From IMG/VR virus record IMGVR_UViG_3300035698_017562, positions 1 to 23,173 of that record: a stretch of 23,173 nucleotides of DNA; one strand, written 5' to 3'. The notes below the pieces were generated by a model. It saw only the letters and a list, made by a program, of their open reading frames with translations. It did not search any database and had not been told where the DNA came from. Positions 14,309 through 19,430 of this stretch are shown piece after piece. Positions within the stretch are counted from its first letter, which is position 1; each line of letters starts with the position of its first letter. The DNA comes from a virus. The translations under genes and the position numbers were made by a program.

Positions 14309-14457
14309 AGAAAGTAAAGTATAAATATGAAGATGGTAGAGGTGAATATTTTCCTAGATCTTCTGAAGAAGAATTTTGTGATTGTATTAAAGAAGAATGT
14401 GTAGCTTATGATCCAGATTCCACAAGATCGCCTTGTAAAAATATAGTAAATTATTGA
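14293..14457 (+). pseudogene. Orphan coding stretch, probable frameshifted extension of the preceding gene
   Basis: This open frame has strong coding character (YEDGRGEYFPRSSEEEFCDC, IKEECVAYDPDSTRSPCKN) but no ATG, GTG or TTG start with a ribosome-binding site. It overlaps the end of the 171-residue gene in the -1 frame. Adding one A to the AAA at 14300-14302 would join the two (…YKKLKILKKVKY…). The Cys residues continue the Cys-rich theme. It ends with TGA 14455-14457, just before the next gene's ribosome-binding site. Confidence 0.5.
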
Positions 14458-14471
14458 GAAGGAGAAAGAAG

Positions 14472-14705
14472 ATGAAATATGTAACGTGTAGTACATGTGG
14501 AAAGCAAGTTAGTAATGAAGTTGAACAGGTTTTAACAGTAACTGTCTTTATTGAATGTCCTGAATGTATTGAAAAACAGTCAAAAATTATTAAAAAGGAT
14601 AAATTATGTGGGGTTTTAAAAGAGCATCGAGAATTATATGCTATAAGAAAAGATGATGAACAATATTTAAATTTAATTAGCAAAATTAAAAGTATTATTG
14701 AATAA
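14472..14705 (+). CDS. Small zinc-finger protein (CxxC…CxxC)
   Basis: The ATG at 14472 is chosen because AAGGAG lies 7 bases upstream. An in-frame ATG at 14454 has no such site. The 77-residue product begins MKYVTCSTCGKQVSN and carries ECPECIEKQ about 24 residues later. The two Cys pairs would bind one zinc in a ribbon or knuckle. The C-terminal half is a charged helix (KEHRELYAIRKDDEQYLNLI). I do not recognise a specific family. It is one of at least four small Cys4 proteins in this island. Binding to nucleic acid or to a host protein are both possible. Confidence 0.7.
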   Translation: MKYVTCSTCGKQVSNEVEQVLTVTVFIECPECIEKQSKIIKKDKLCGVLKEHRELYAIRKDDEQYLNLISKIKSIIE

Positions 14706-14706
14706 A

Positions 14707-14735
14707 TTGTTAAAGATTTCCATATACTATATATT
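14707..14735 (+). promoter_or_regulatory. Plus-strand promoter-like site with TTAAAGATTTCCATATA
   Basis: TTGTTA (14707-14712), 17 bases, then TATATT (14730-14735) resembles a sigma70 promoter. The stretch TTAAAG-N-TTTCCATATA recurs at 16315-16331 upstream of another island gene. About 70 bases of leader separate it from ATG 14808. Confidence 0.45.
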
Positions 14736-14807
14736 CTATTCTTCTTTGTAGTGTTCTTATCATCTGGTGTATTATGGTTTGTGTTTGTATTTTTATGGGG
14801 GTTTAAC

Positions 14808-15038
14808 ATGAAACACACAATAAGTATAGAAGACTTTGAAGATTGTAAATATAATTACAGAATAGCAGGGAGTCATTGTTCTAAACAAGGTATAAACAAA
14901 TCTCTTGATAGAATAACAGAAATTGATAAAAATACTATGAAAGAAGTTATAAGATATGTTGTATACAATCAAAGAGAACTTGTTTTTGCAACACCTAACC
15001 TTATAGATGCAATAAATTTTTATAATGGGTGTGATTGA
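14808..15038 (+). CDS. Unknown small protein
   Basis: The start is set at ATG 14808, which follows GGGGG with 7-base spacing. The longer frame from 14751 (GTG) would add a hydrophobic stretch without a ribosome-binding site and overlaps the probable leader. The 76-residue protein begins MKHTISIEDFEDCKYNYRIA and has two Cys residues (DCK, SHCSK), a helix (ITEIDKNTMKEVIRYVVY) and NLIDAINFYNGCD at the end. No family is recognised. It ends with TGA, overlapping the next start region (TGATATG). This is the only full-length gene in the window that ends with TGA. Confidence 0.65.
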   Translation: MKHTISIEDFEDCKYNYRIAGSHCSKQGINKSLDRITEIDKNTMKEVIRYVVYNQRELVFATPNLIDAINFYNGCD

Positions 15039-15039
15039 T

Positions 15040-15225
15040 ATGAAAAAAACTAAAACAAATTGGGTAGCAAAATCTTATACTGCTAATGTATTTTGTCCCC
15101 ACTGTCACTATCTAATGACAGAATATCATCTTAAAGATATAAGAATAGAGAATGGAGAAGAATTTAAAGGTCAGATAGTGTGTTTAAATTGTAGAAAATT
15201 TTTTGAATTAGAAATAAAAAAATAA
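15040..15225 (+). CDS. Small zinc-ribbon protein
   Basis: ATG 15040 overlaps the preceding TGA by one spaced base (TGATATG), so translation is probably coupled. An in-frame ATG at 15025 lacks a ribosome-binding site. The 61-residue protein has NVFCPHCHYLMTEYHL and, 30 residues on, IVCLNCRKFFELEIKK. This CxxC…CxxC arrangement with beta-type spacing is a typical zinc ribbon. Such short phage proteins may bind nucleic acid or a polymerase, but nothing here shows which. Confidence 0.7.
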   Translation: MKKTKTNWVAKSYTANVFCPHCHYLMTEYHLKDIRIENGEEFKGQIVCLNCRKFFELEIKK

Positions 15226-15235
15226 GGAGATTATA

Positions 15236-15496
15236 ATGAAAATATCGTGCTGGGAAATAAAGTATGTGGGATTTAGCAGGAAAGAACAAAACCTTAATTG
15301 GAAAAAAGAAGCACTGGCAGGAAACAGAGTCCCTGTTATAAAAGCTTATCGTGCACAGCATTCAGCCATTAAAGTATGTAGTATGTTAAAAGCTAAAATA
15401 GCAGTAGATAACTACATGATAAAAAATGGTATTTCTTTATATCTAGGATATGAAGGAAGTGGAAAACGATCAAAAGAATTTTTAAAATTAAAATAA
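15236..15496 (+). CDS. Unknown 86-residue protein, possible L7/L12-C-terminal-like helix
   Basis: AAGGAG stands 7 bases before ATG 15236. The protein begins MKISCWEIKYVGFSRKEQNL. Residues about 28-63 (NRVPVIKAYRAQHSAIKVCS, then MLKAKIAVDNYMIKNG) recall the 'k...IK.yR...g..LKeAK..Vd.y' pattern of the ribosomal L7/L12 C-terminal domain, which some phage small proteins carry. The match is partial: the Gly-Leu-Lys-Glu-Ala-Lys core reads differently here. The C-terminus is basic (GSGKRSKEFLKLK), and there are no membrane segments. I would treat it as unknown with that weak hint. Confidence 0.65.
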   Translation: MKISCWEIKYVGFSRKEQNLNWKKEALAGNRVPVIKAYRAQHSAIKVCSMLKAKIAVDNYMIKNGISLYLGYEGSGKRSKEFLKLK

Positions 15497-15517
15497 ATTA
15501 AAATAAGGAGATTAAAG

Positions 15518-15951
15518 ATGAAAACACTAACAATTAAAAAAATAATGAGTTTTGATCCTTGCTACTCTGAAACAGAGCTAAAACAATTATGGGAAACACA
15601 GGGATTTAAAAAACAGCAACTGTTTTAGAAATAGCAGAATCAAACCATAACCCAAATGATTTATTATGGTTGTTATTAAGACCAGAAATTATTCCAGAAA
15701 TAAAACTTCATTTACTTGCTGTTCTATTTGATGAAACCGCTTTAAAAGCAGAAAGAAAAGCAGGAAGAGAACCACATCCTGATAGTTGGAAAGCATTAAA
15801 AATCAAAAAACAATGGCTGAAAAACAAAGCAACAGATGAAGAATTAGCTGCTGCTTGGTCTGCTGCTTGGTCTGCTGTTGAAAAAAAACAATTAAAACAA
15901 GTTATCAAAGTATTAAGAATACAAAAAGATAAAAGAACTAATAAGGAATAA
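15518..15951 (+). pseudogene. Imm5-like 'putative immunity protein', split by a frameshift
   Basis: ATG 15518 (AAGGAG upstream) opens a 36-residue frame ending at TAG 15628. The -1 frame then continues without a start: TATVLEIAESNHNPNDLLWL, later EPHPDSWKALKIKKQWLKNK and ATDEELAAAWSAAWSAVEKK, to TAA 15951. Joining the parts at the six A residues 15608-15613 (seven would restore frame) gives about 144 residues. The order 'l…Wall…fA…p….A…ATdEELaAAwsAAwsA' is that of the Imm5-type proteins often called putative immunity protein in phages. A nominal start at ATG 15670 inside the second part has no good ribosome-binding site. A true mutation, slippage on the A-run and a sequencing error are all open. 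Confidence 0.6.
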
Positions 15952-16015
15952 AAAGAAAGTTTGTATAAAATGTAAGAAAGAATTATTATTTGCTAATTTA
16001 TTGCCTATTATTTAA
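15917..16015 (+). pseudogene. Remnant of a zinc-finger paralogue
   Basis: A 32-codon open stretch follows a stop and overlaps the end of the Imm5-like gene in another frame. It reads EYKKIKELIRNKKKVCIKCK then KELLFANLLPII. This closely matches the C-terminus of the intact gene at 16388-16576 (KKIKEILKEKKKLCIDCKKE, then MLFANILSIV). It has no start codon, no ribosome-binding site and only the second Cys pair, so it looks like the 3' end of a deleted copy. Confidence 0.7.
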
Positions 16016-16079
16016 CTTTAATTAACATGATTAAGGAAATAGTAGAATAAATTGTTAATGTATTTAAAGGAGAAATGAG

Positions 16080-16310
16080 ATGATAAGTAGTTATAATGAA
16101 GATAAAAAGTGTTTAGTCTGTAATACTTGGTTTAATGGTTTTGGAGATACTTGTACTATTTGTAAATATAAAAAAATTGTAAATGAAATTATTCTTGATT
16201 TAAGTGATCGTAGAGGGTTAGGAAATGAATGGGATCAAATAGATGAGGATATTCAAGAAGAAATTAAAGAAACTTGGGTTGGTATAATAAAATACAATTT
16301 AATAAAATAA
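16080..16310 (+). CDS. Small zinc-finger protein
   Basis: AAGGAG (16067-16072) lies 7 bases before ATG 16080. The 76-residue protein has KKCLVCNTWFNGFGDTCTIC at about 9-28, two Cys pairs 12 residues apart, which is a compact zinc finger. An acidic helical C-terminus follows (DLSDRRGLGNEWDQIDEDIQ, EEIKETWVGIIKYN). No family is recognised. The acidic tail plus Cys4 head suggests protein binding as much as DNA binding. Confidence 0.7.
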   Translation: MISSYNEDKKCLVCNTWFNGFGDTCTICKYKKIVNEIILDLSDRRGLGNEWDQIDEDIQEEIKETWVGIIKYNLIK

Positions 16311-16314
16311 AATA

Positions 16315-16351
16315 TTAAAGGTTTCCATATAAAATACAGATAGTATAAATA
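16315..16351 (+). promoter_or_regulatory. Plus-strand promoter-like site with TTAAAGGTTTCCATATA
   Basis: TTTCCA (16322-16327), 16 bases, TATAAA (16344-16349). The 17-base stretch at 16315-16331 differs by one base from that at 14710-14726. It precedes the last island gene by 36 bases. Confidence 0.45.
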
Positions 16352-16387
16352 TAGAGAGTGAAAATGAAATCAACTGGAGGTTTCATT

Positions 16388-16576
16388 ATGAAAAACAAAA
16401 AATGTTGTGTATGTGGTATTAAAGTAAAGAGAGATAATAATGGATTATTTTTACAAGAAACTTTTTTCACATTAGATGAAGATAAAAAAATAAAGGAGAT
16501 TTTAAAAGAAAAAAAGAAATTATGTATTGATTGTAAAAAAGAAATGCTATTTGCTAACATTCTATCAATTGTTTAA
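16388..16576 (+). CDS. Small zinc-finger protein, last gene of the island
   Basis: GGAGG (16376-16380) is 7 bases before ATG 16388, which fixes the start. The GTG and ATG 10 and 8 codons upstream (16358, 16364) are not needed. The 62-residue protein has KKCCVCGIKVKRD near the N-terminus and KKLCIDCKKEMLFANILSIV at the end. The two Cys pairs lie about 35 residues apart, with a charged helix between (TLDEDKKIKEILKEKKK). The C-terminal third is repeated as a remnant at 15917-16015. A convergent terminator follows within 20 bases. Confidence 0.75.
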   Translation: MKNKKCCVCGIKVKRDNNGLFLQETFFTLDEDKKIKEILKEKKKLCIDCKKEMLFANILSIV

Positions 16577-16595
16577 CCTCTTTTTATTTTAAAAG

Positions 16596-16631
16596 CCTAT
16601 AGAAAATTAATTCTATAGGTTTCTTTTTTTA
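16596..16631. terminator. Bidirectional terminator between convergent genes
   Basis: CCTATAGAA (16596-16604) and TTCTATAGG (16611-16619) form a perfect 9-bp stem with a six-base AATTAA loop. On the plus strand TTTC and seven T residues follow. On the minus strand the stem is followed by CTTTT. The minus-strand nuclease gene ends inside it, its last codon and TAG lying in the stem. Confidence 0.85.
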
Positions 16632-16915
16632 AATCTTTCTATAATTTCTTCTAATTCTTTATTTTCTATAATACCCTCAAACCATTCTTTTTGTCCTTTT
16701 ACTAAACAAGACTTATACCATAATTTTTTTAATTCATTCTGTACATAAATATCAAAATTTTTATTAGGAACTTCCCAATAACCAGATACTTTTATATCTG
16801 GATTATGAGAGATATATTGTCTTATTCTTTTCCTTGGATTTTGTTGACTTGTATACCCTATTTTAAATAAGATATTTTCTTTATTACGTACTAAATATAA
16901 ATAATGTTTCTTCAT
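16613..16915 (-). CDS. GIY-YIG superfamily nuclease, T5orf172-like
   Basis: This 100-residue protein starts KHYLYLVRNKENILFKIGYT, then NPRKRIRQYI. The 'lYlv….KIG.T….R…..' core is that of T5orf172/Mug113-type GIY-YIG domains, with the second strand KIGYT in place of YIG. The C-terminal QKEWFEG (75-81) carries the acidic residue expected in the active site. It is a single domain with no DNA-binding extension, so it is shorter than homing nucleases such as I-TevI. The ATG at 16915 has no ribosome-binding site and directly follows a copy of the late-promoter-like motif. It lies at the edge of the plus-strand island, which suggests a mobile or island-associated gene. Confidence 0.75.
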   Translation of the reverse strand: MKKHYLYLVRNKENILFKIGYTSQQNPRKRIRQYISHNPDIKVSGYWEVPNKNFDIYVQNELKKLWYKSCLVKGQKEWFEGIIENKELEEIIERFKKRNL

Positions 16916-16927
16916 TATTTATTAGTA
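16916..16927 (-). promoter_or_regulatory. Late-promoter-like motif TACTAATAAATA (copy 5), abutting an ATG
   Basis: This is a 12-base match with no gap before the nuclease ATG at 16915. If it acts like a T4 late promoter, the transcript would start inside the gene. Other explanations are a leaderless transcript or a motif left behind when the gene was inserted. Confidence 0.45.
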
Positions 16928-16938
16928 ATATTTTAATT

Positions 16939-17703
16939 TTACGTTCTTATCAATATAATATCAATATACTGTTCCCATTCTTCCATAACCATGTCTCTTA
17001 ATTCATCTGCTTTAGTTTTCAACTCATCTGTATTGATATTAATATCAAGAGTTGAATCTTGTATAATTGAGGATGTGTCTGCTAAATGTCTTAATAGATA
17101 GTACTGACATAATTTTATAACATTCATATTTTGTGCAAATTTAACTTCAGCAAAATCAAGACTATACTTTGCCCATTCAATATATACTTTACCCGTTATA
17201 TTAGAATACGCAACTATATTTTTATTATCCTCATCAACCCTTATCCTCATAACCTGATTATATTTTGTAGTTGCTTGTCTTGATTGATATTGAGTAAAAT
17301 TGGCTTGTATTAATGCACTTGGATTATATCCTTTAATTCCGTAAAGACCTCTTCCTGCACTACCATAACCTCCACCACTATATTGATTAAATTTTACTAA
17401 ATCCCAAAATGAAGATCCACTTGAAGTTGCCGAACTATATTTATCTACAATTCTAGCATCAGTAGCACCAAAAGTATAATCATCTGGAAAAGCTATTGTT
17501 AATTCCGCACCAGAAGAAATATCTTCTGTATATATTGCTTTTTTAGGGAATTTTTTAAAATATTCTAATAGGGCTGGATATACACAATATGATTTTATCT
17601 CATCATCATTTAATAATAATTCATCTGCAGTAGGATATGCTAAAGCTGCCTTAATTAATTTTAAATTCCCTGCACTTATTGTAACACTACCAGGATCTGC
17701 CAT
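16939..17703 (-). CDS. Putative neck / head-completion protein
   Basis: This 254-residue protein begins MADPGSVTISAGNLKLIKAA. A helical N-terminal region (PTADELLLNDDEIKSYCVYP, ALLEYFKKFPKK) is followed by a beta stretch (AELTIAFPDDYTFGATDARI), a Gly/Tyr/Ser-rich loop (NQYSGGGYGSAGRGLYGIKG) and a helical C-terminal half (YSLDFAEVKFAQNMNVIKLC, QYYLLRHLADTSSI). Such a protein between head and tail genes is typical of neck or connector-completion proteins of large myoviruses, but I cannot match it to a T4 gene with certainty. GGAGTG precedes the ATG, which overlaps the end region of the previous gene (2-base gap). Confidence 0.5.
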   Translation of the reverse strand: MADPGSVTISAGNLKLIKAALAYPTADELLLNDDEIKSYCVYPALLEYFKKFPKKAIYTEDISSGAELTIAFPDDYTFGATDARIVDKYSSATSSGSSFWDLVKFNQYSGGGYGSAGRGLYGIKGYNPSALIQANFTQYQSRQATTKYNQVMRIRVDEDNKNIVAYSNITGKVYIEWAKYSLDFAEVKFAQNMNVIKLCQYYLLRHLADTSSIIQDSTLDININTDELKTKADELRDMVMEEWEQYIDIILIRT

Positions 17704-17704
17704 T

Positions 17705-18100
17705 TTATTTCACTCCGAAAAAGTTAAATTTTTCTGCTAACCATACAAGAATTCCCATTAGAACATATGCTCCTCCTGAAATTGTATAAATTTTTAATTT
17801 AAATTTATTTAAACTATCTATATAATCTTCCGAACATTTCATTCTATCCTTTATTCCAGTATCTTTATTATTAATATCTGAATCTATTATATCTACTGTA
17901 TGTTTCATATTATCTAATATAGATTCAATCCTTTTCACTGATCCGTGTATCCCATTATCTTTATTTACACCCATAACAACAGTTTCAATAACAGTCATTC
18001 TATCAAGTACTGTTCCTAGAATTGTTTTTATCTCCCTAGAGTCAACACTTCTTTCTTTTAATTCTTCAAGTATTTTAATTTCTAATGTTCGCTCAGTCAT
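17705..18100 (-). CDS. Coiled-coil protein with one C-terminal membrane segment
   Basis: The start is set at ATG 18100, which follows GAGG with suitable spacing. The frame opens 4 codons earlier with GTG 18112. The 131-residue protein has charged helices (TERTLEIKILEELKERSVDS, IHGSVKRIESILDNMKHTVD), then a single hydrophobic stretch near the end (IYTISGGAYVLMGILVWLAE) and a short tail (KFNFFGVK). This make-up, coiled coil plus C-terminal transmembrane helix, is shared with XhlA/holin-like phage proteins and with some virion-associated membrane proteins. No lysis enzyme is next to it, so the holin idea is only a possibility. It sits in an otherwise structural neighbourhood. Confidence 0.65.
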   Translation of the reverse strand: MTERTLEIKILEELKERSVDSREIKTILGTVLDRMTVIETVVMGVNKDNGIHGSVKRIESILDNMKHTVDIIDSDINNKDTGIKDRMKCSEDYIDSLNKFKLKIYTISGGAYVLMGILVWLAEKFNFFGVK

Positions 18101-18125
18101 TCTTTTCCTCACTTCAGCCTAAAAG

Positions 18126-18573
18126 TTATTTTCTTGTTTCTATTTTACAACCTGCACTAATTCTAAAATGTAATAATCCATTCATACTATCATTTATAAT
18201 AAATCTCAAAGTATCATCATTTTCAGCTTTTAATACTAAAGGTTCTGTAAATTCTGCAACAGTAGTTATCCAAGTATTTGTTCCGTCACTTCCTTGTCCT
18301 GAAACTCTTGTTCCTGCTAATTGTAAAAAATCTAATATAGTTTTTAAAAGTTCATCTTGTTTTTTACCCTTTTTCGAATATAAATTAATTCTTACTTCAA
18401 ACCCATTCCATTCTATATCCCAATCCCCTGTTTTAGTATCATAGCTATTCACTTTAAAAAGTTTTTTAATTTGTCCTACTACTTTTTTTCCAGATTGAGT
18501 ATCGTTTAAAAAATGACCTCCTGGTTTTTTTGTATTTATAAGCTTCTCTAAATTTTCTTACATATCTTTCCAT
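18126..18573 (-). pseudogene. Neck-region protein, apparent +1 frameshift near the N-terminus
   Basis: The long frame (GTG 18452 to TAA 18126, 108 residues; NSYDTKTGDWDIEWNGFEVR, then LLKTILDFLQLAGTRV, ending RISAGCKIETRK) has no ribosome-binding site and is clearly open upstream to 18557. A good start (GAGGT, ATG 18573, MERYVRKFREAYKYKK) lies in another frame and stops after 35 residues. Removing one A from the seven at about 18524-18532 joins them (…YKYKKPGGHFLNDTQSG…) into one protein of about 148 residues. The function is unknown. Its place between small head-neck genes and the membrane protein suggests a virion role. The first ten residues repeat those of the upstream gene, within the 45-bp repeat. 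Confidence 0.55.
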
Positions 18574-18587
18574 ATTATTCTACCTCT
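18543..18587 (-). repeat. 45-bp direct repeat, copy A
   Basis: This copy matches 18742-18786 with two mismatches in 45 bases, offset 199. On the minus strand each copy spans the end of one gene (…EVE, TAA), a ribosome-binding site and the start of the next (M-K/E-RYVRKFRE). Confidence 0.95.
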
Positions 18588-18772
18588 TTTTTATAATAAA
18601 ATCCTCTACCCTTTTCACCCCAAGGCATATAAACAATTTCATAACCTTTTTTATCAGGAAACGCATTCCATGCCTTTTTTTGTACTGCCTTTGATTTTGC
18701 CTCTTTTGGAGTTTGTAATCGGATAAAAATAATATCTTTATCTTCTCTAAATTTTCTTACATATCTTTTCAT
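18575..18772 (-). CDS. Unknown 65-residue protein lying between direct repeats
   Basis: ATG 18772 follows GAGGTAGAATAAC. The product is basic: MKRYVRKFREDKDIIFIRLQ, then TPKEAKSKAVQKKAWNAFPD, and GYEIVYMPWGEKGRGFYYKK before EVE. The beta-type start and the two aromatic-Gly stretches suggest a small folded domain, but no family is recognised. Its first ten residues recur at the start of the next gene, and its last three (EVE) recur at the end of the previous one, because both junctions lie in copies of the 45-bp repeat. The whole gene is therefore one 199-base repeat unit, as if inserted or duplicated between homologous ends. Confidence 0.65.
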   Translation of the reverse strand: MKRYVRKFREDKDIIFIRLQTPKEAKSKAVQKKAWNAFPDKKGYEIVYMPWGEKGRGFYYKKEVE

Positions 18773-18786
18773 GTTATTCTACCTCT
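18742..18786 (-). repeat. 45-bp direct repeat, copy B
   Basis: This is the upstream partner of the repeat at 18543-18587. It codes the EVE-stop of the 18971-18774 gene and the MKRYVRKFRE start of the 18772-18575 gene. Confidence 0.95.
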
Positions 18787-18971
18787 GTTTTTTCTATCAT
18801 AGTATCTGTTAAAATAGCTAAATGTAAATTCATAATCTTTAATTCTTGAATGATACTATATAAAAGCATTGTTGTATCGTCTTGTAATGCTTTCTGATCA
18901 TCACTTTTATCACCTAAATCATCAAGATTATCTGTATAATCTGTATCTATTTTATTTAGTTTTAAACCCAT
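18774..18971 (-). CDS. Unknown small acidic protein
   Basis: This 65-residue protein has an acidic first half (IDTDYTDNLDDLGDKSDDQK) and one helix (TTMLLYSIIQELKIMNLHLA, then ILTDTMI). Short proteins with a helix of the form 'll..ii.eLk.mN.hla..td' occur among virion or neck genes of large phages, so a structural or connector role is plausible. It overlaps the preceding gene by 10 bases (ATGGGTTTAA), which implies translational coupling. The final TEVE-stop lies in the 45-bp repeat. Confidence 0.65.
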   Translation of the reverse strand: MGLKLNKIDTDYTDNLDDLGDKSDDQKALQDDTTMLLYSIIQELKIMNLHLAILTDTMIEKTEVE

Positions 18972-19348
18972 CTTATCTCATATCCTATATAATTAATAAA
19001 ATCAATTCTCAAATCTGAAGTTGCAGTACCACTTTCTTTCTTAATTAAAAAATATTTACATCTATTTAAGATAGTGTTATCTTCTAAAGTTGTACTATTA
19101 GGAAAGAATATAAAGTCATAATTTGTGTTATCTGTTGTATAATCAGCATATTCATTGTCATTAGCCATAAAATTATATTCTATATCACATCCAGTCAAAT
19201 TTATAGCTTGCATTTCTTTCGGATATACAACACCACTTACCAAACCTTTTGCAATTGTAGTCTGATATAATGTCATATAAGTATCAATTATAATTGTTCC
19301 ACTATTATTTAATTGATCTGCTGTTACTGTTACTTGTTTATTCTTCAT
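18962..19348 (-). CDS. Small structural protein sharing a domain with the 21364-20678 gene
   Basis: This 128-residue protein starts MKNKQVTVTADQLNNSGTII. Its C-terminal part, YPKEMQAINLTGCDIEYNFM then ANDNEYADY and RCKYFLIKKESGTATSD, aligns by eye with the last 90 residues of the gene at 21364-20678 (FPRRISIINSSGKDLAFNVL, SNDDELDEY, PEYLVVKNEEGG). The pattern fits a small beta-sandwich of a capsid or tail surface protein. The ATG has no ribosome-binding site and is directly preceded by a variant of the late-promoter-like motif. The function is unknown; decoration or adaptor protein is a guess from context. Confidence 0.65.
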   Translation of the reverse strand: MKNKQVTVTADQLNNSGTIIIDTYMTLYQTTIAKGLVSGVVYPKEMQAINLTGCDIEYNFMANDNEYADYTTDNTNYDFIFFPNSTTLEDNTILNRCKYFLIKKESGTATSDLRIDFINYIGYEIRWV

Positions 19349-19362
19349 ATAATTATTAGTAA
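19349..19362 (-). promoter_or_regulatory. Variant late-promoter-like motif TTACTAATAATTAT (copy 6), abutting an ATG
   Basis: TACTAATAA is kept and the right half differs from the consensus. The ATG of the 128-residue gene follows without a gap. It lies just after the terminator of the previous unit, where a promoter is expected. Confidence 0.4.
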
Positions 19363-19373
19363 TTTTTTTAATG

Positions 19374-19406
19374 AAAAAAGCCTATTTACGTAAAAATAGA
19401 CTTTTT
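19374..19406 (-). terminator. Rho-independent terminator after the coiled-coil gene
   Basis: On the minus strand AAAAAGTCTATTT (19406-19394) pairs with AAATAGGCTTTTTT (19387-19374) around a six-base loop, with one T-G pair. The T-run is part of the stem base. It lies 25 bases after the stop of the 297-residue gene. Confidence 0.8.
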
Positions 19407-19430
19407 AAAATAGAGTATATTATAATTTAT

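Noticed and set aside
14320-14327. TATAAATA as a plus-strand late promoter
   Set aside because: It lies inside coding-like DNA with no gene start in range. The octamer is expected often by chance in this AT-rich DNA.
14387-14818. 143-residue minus-strand open frame
   Set aside because: It is opposite to several well-started plus-strand zinc-finger genes, has a composition typical of a reverse frame, and has no ribosome-binding site.
15670-15951. Independent 93-residue gene starting at ATG 15670
   Set aside because: Coding character in the same frame extends upstream to 15613, and the upstream 36-residue frame with a good ribosome-binding site completes it. It is better seen as the second part of a broken gene.
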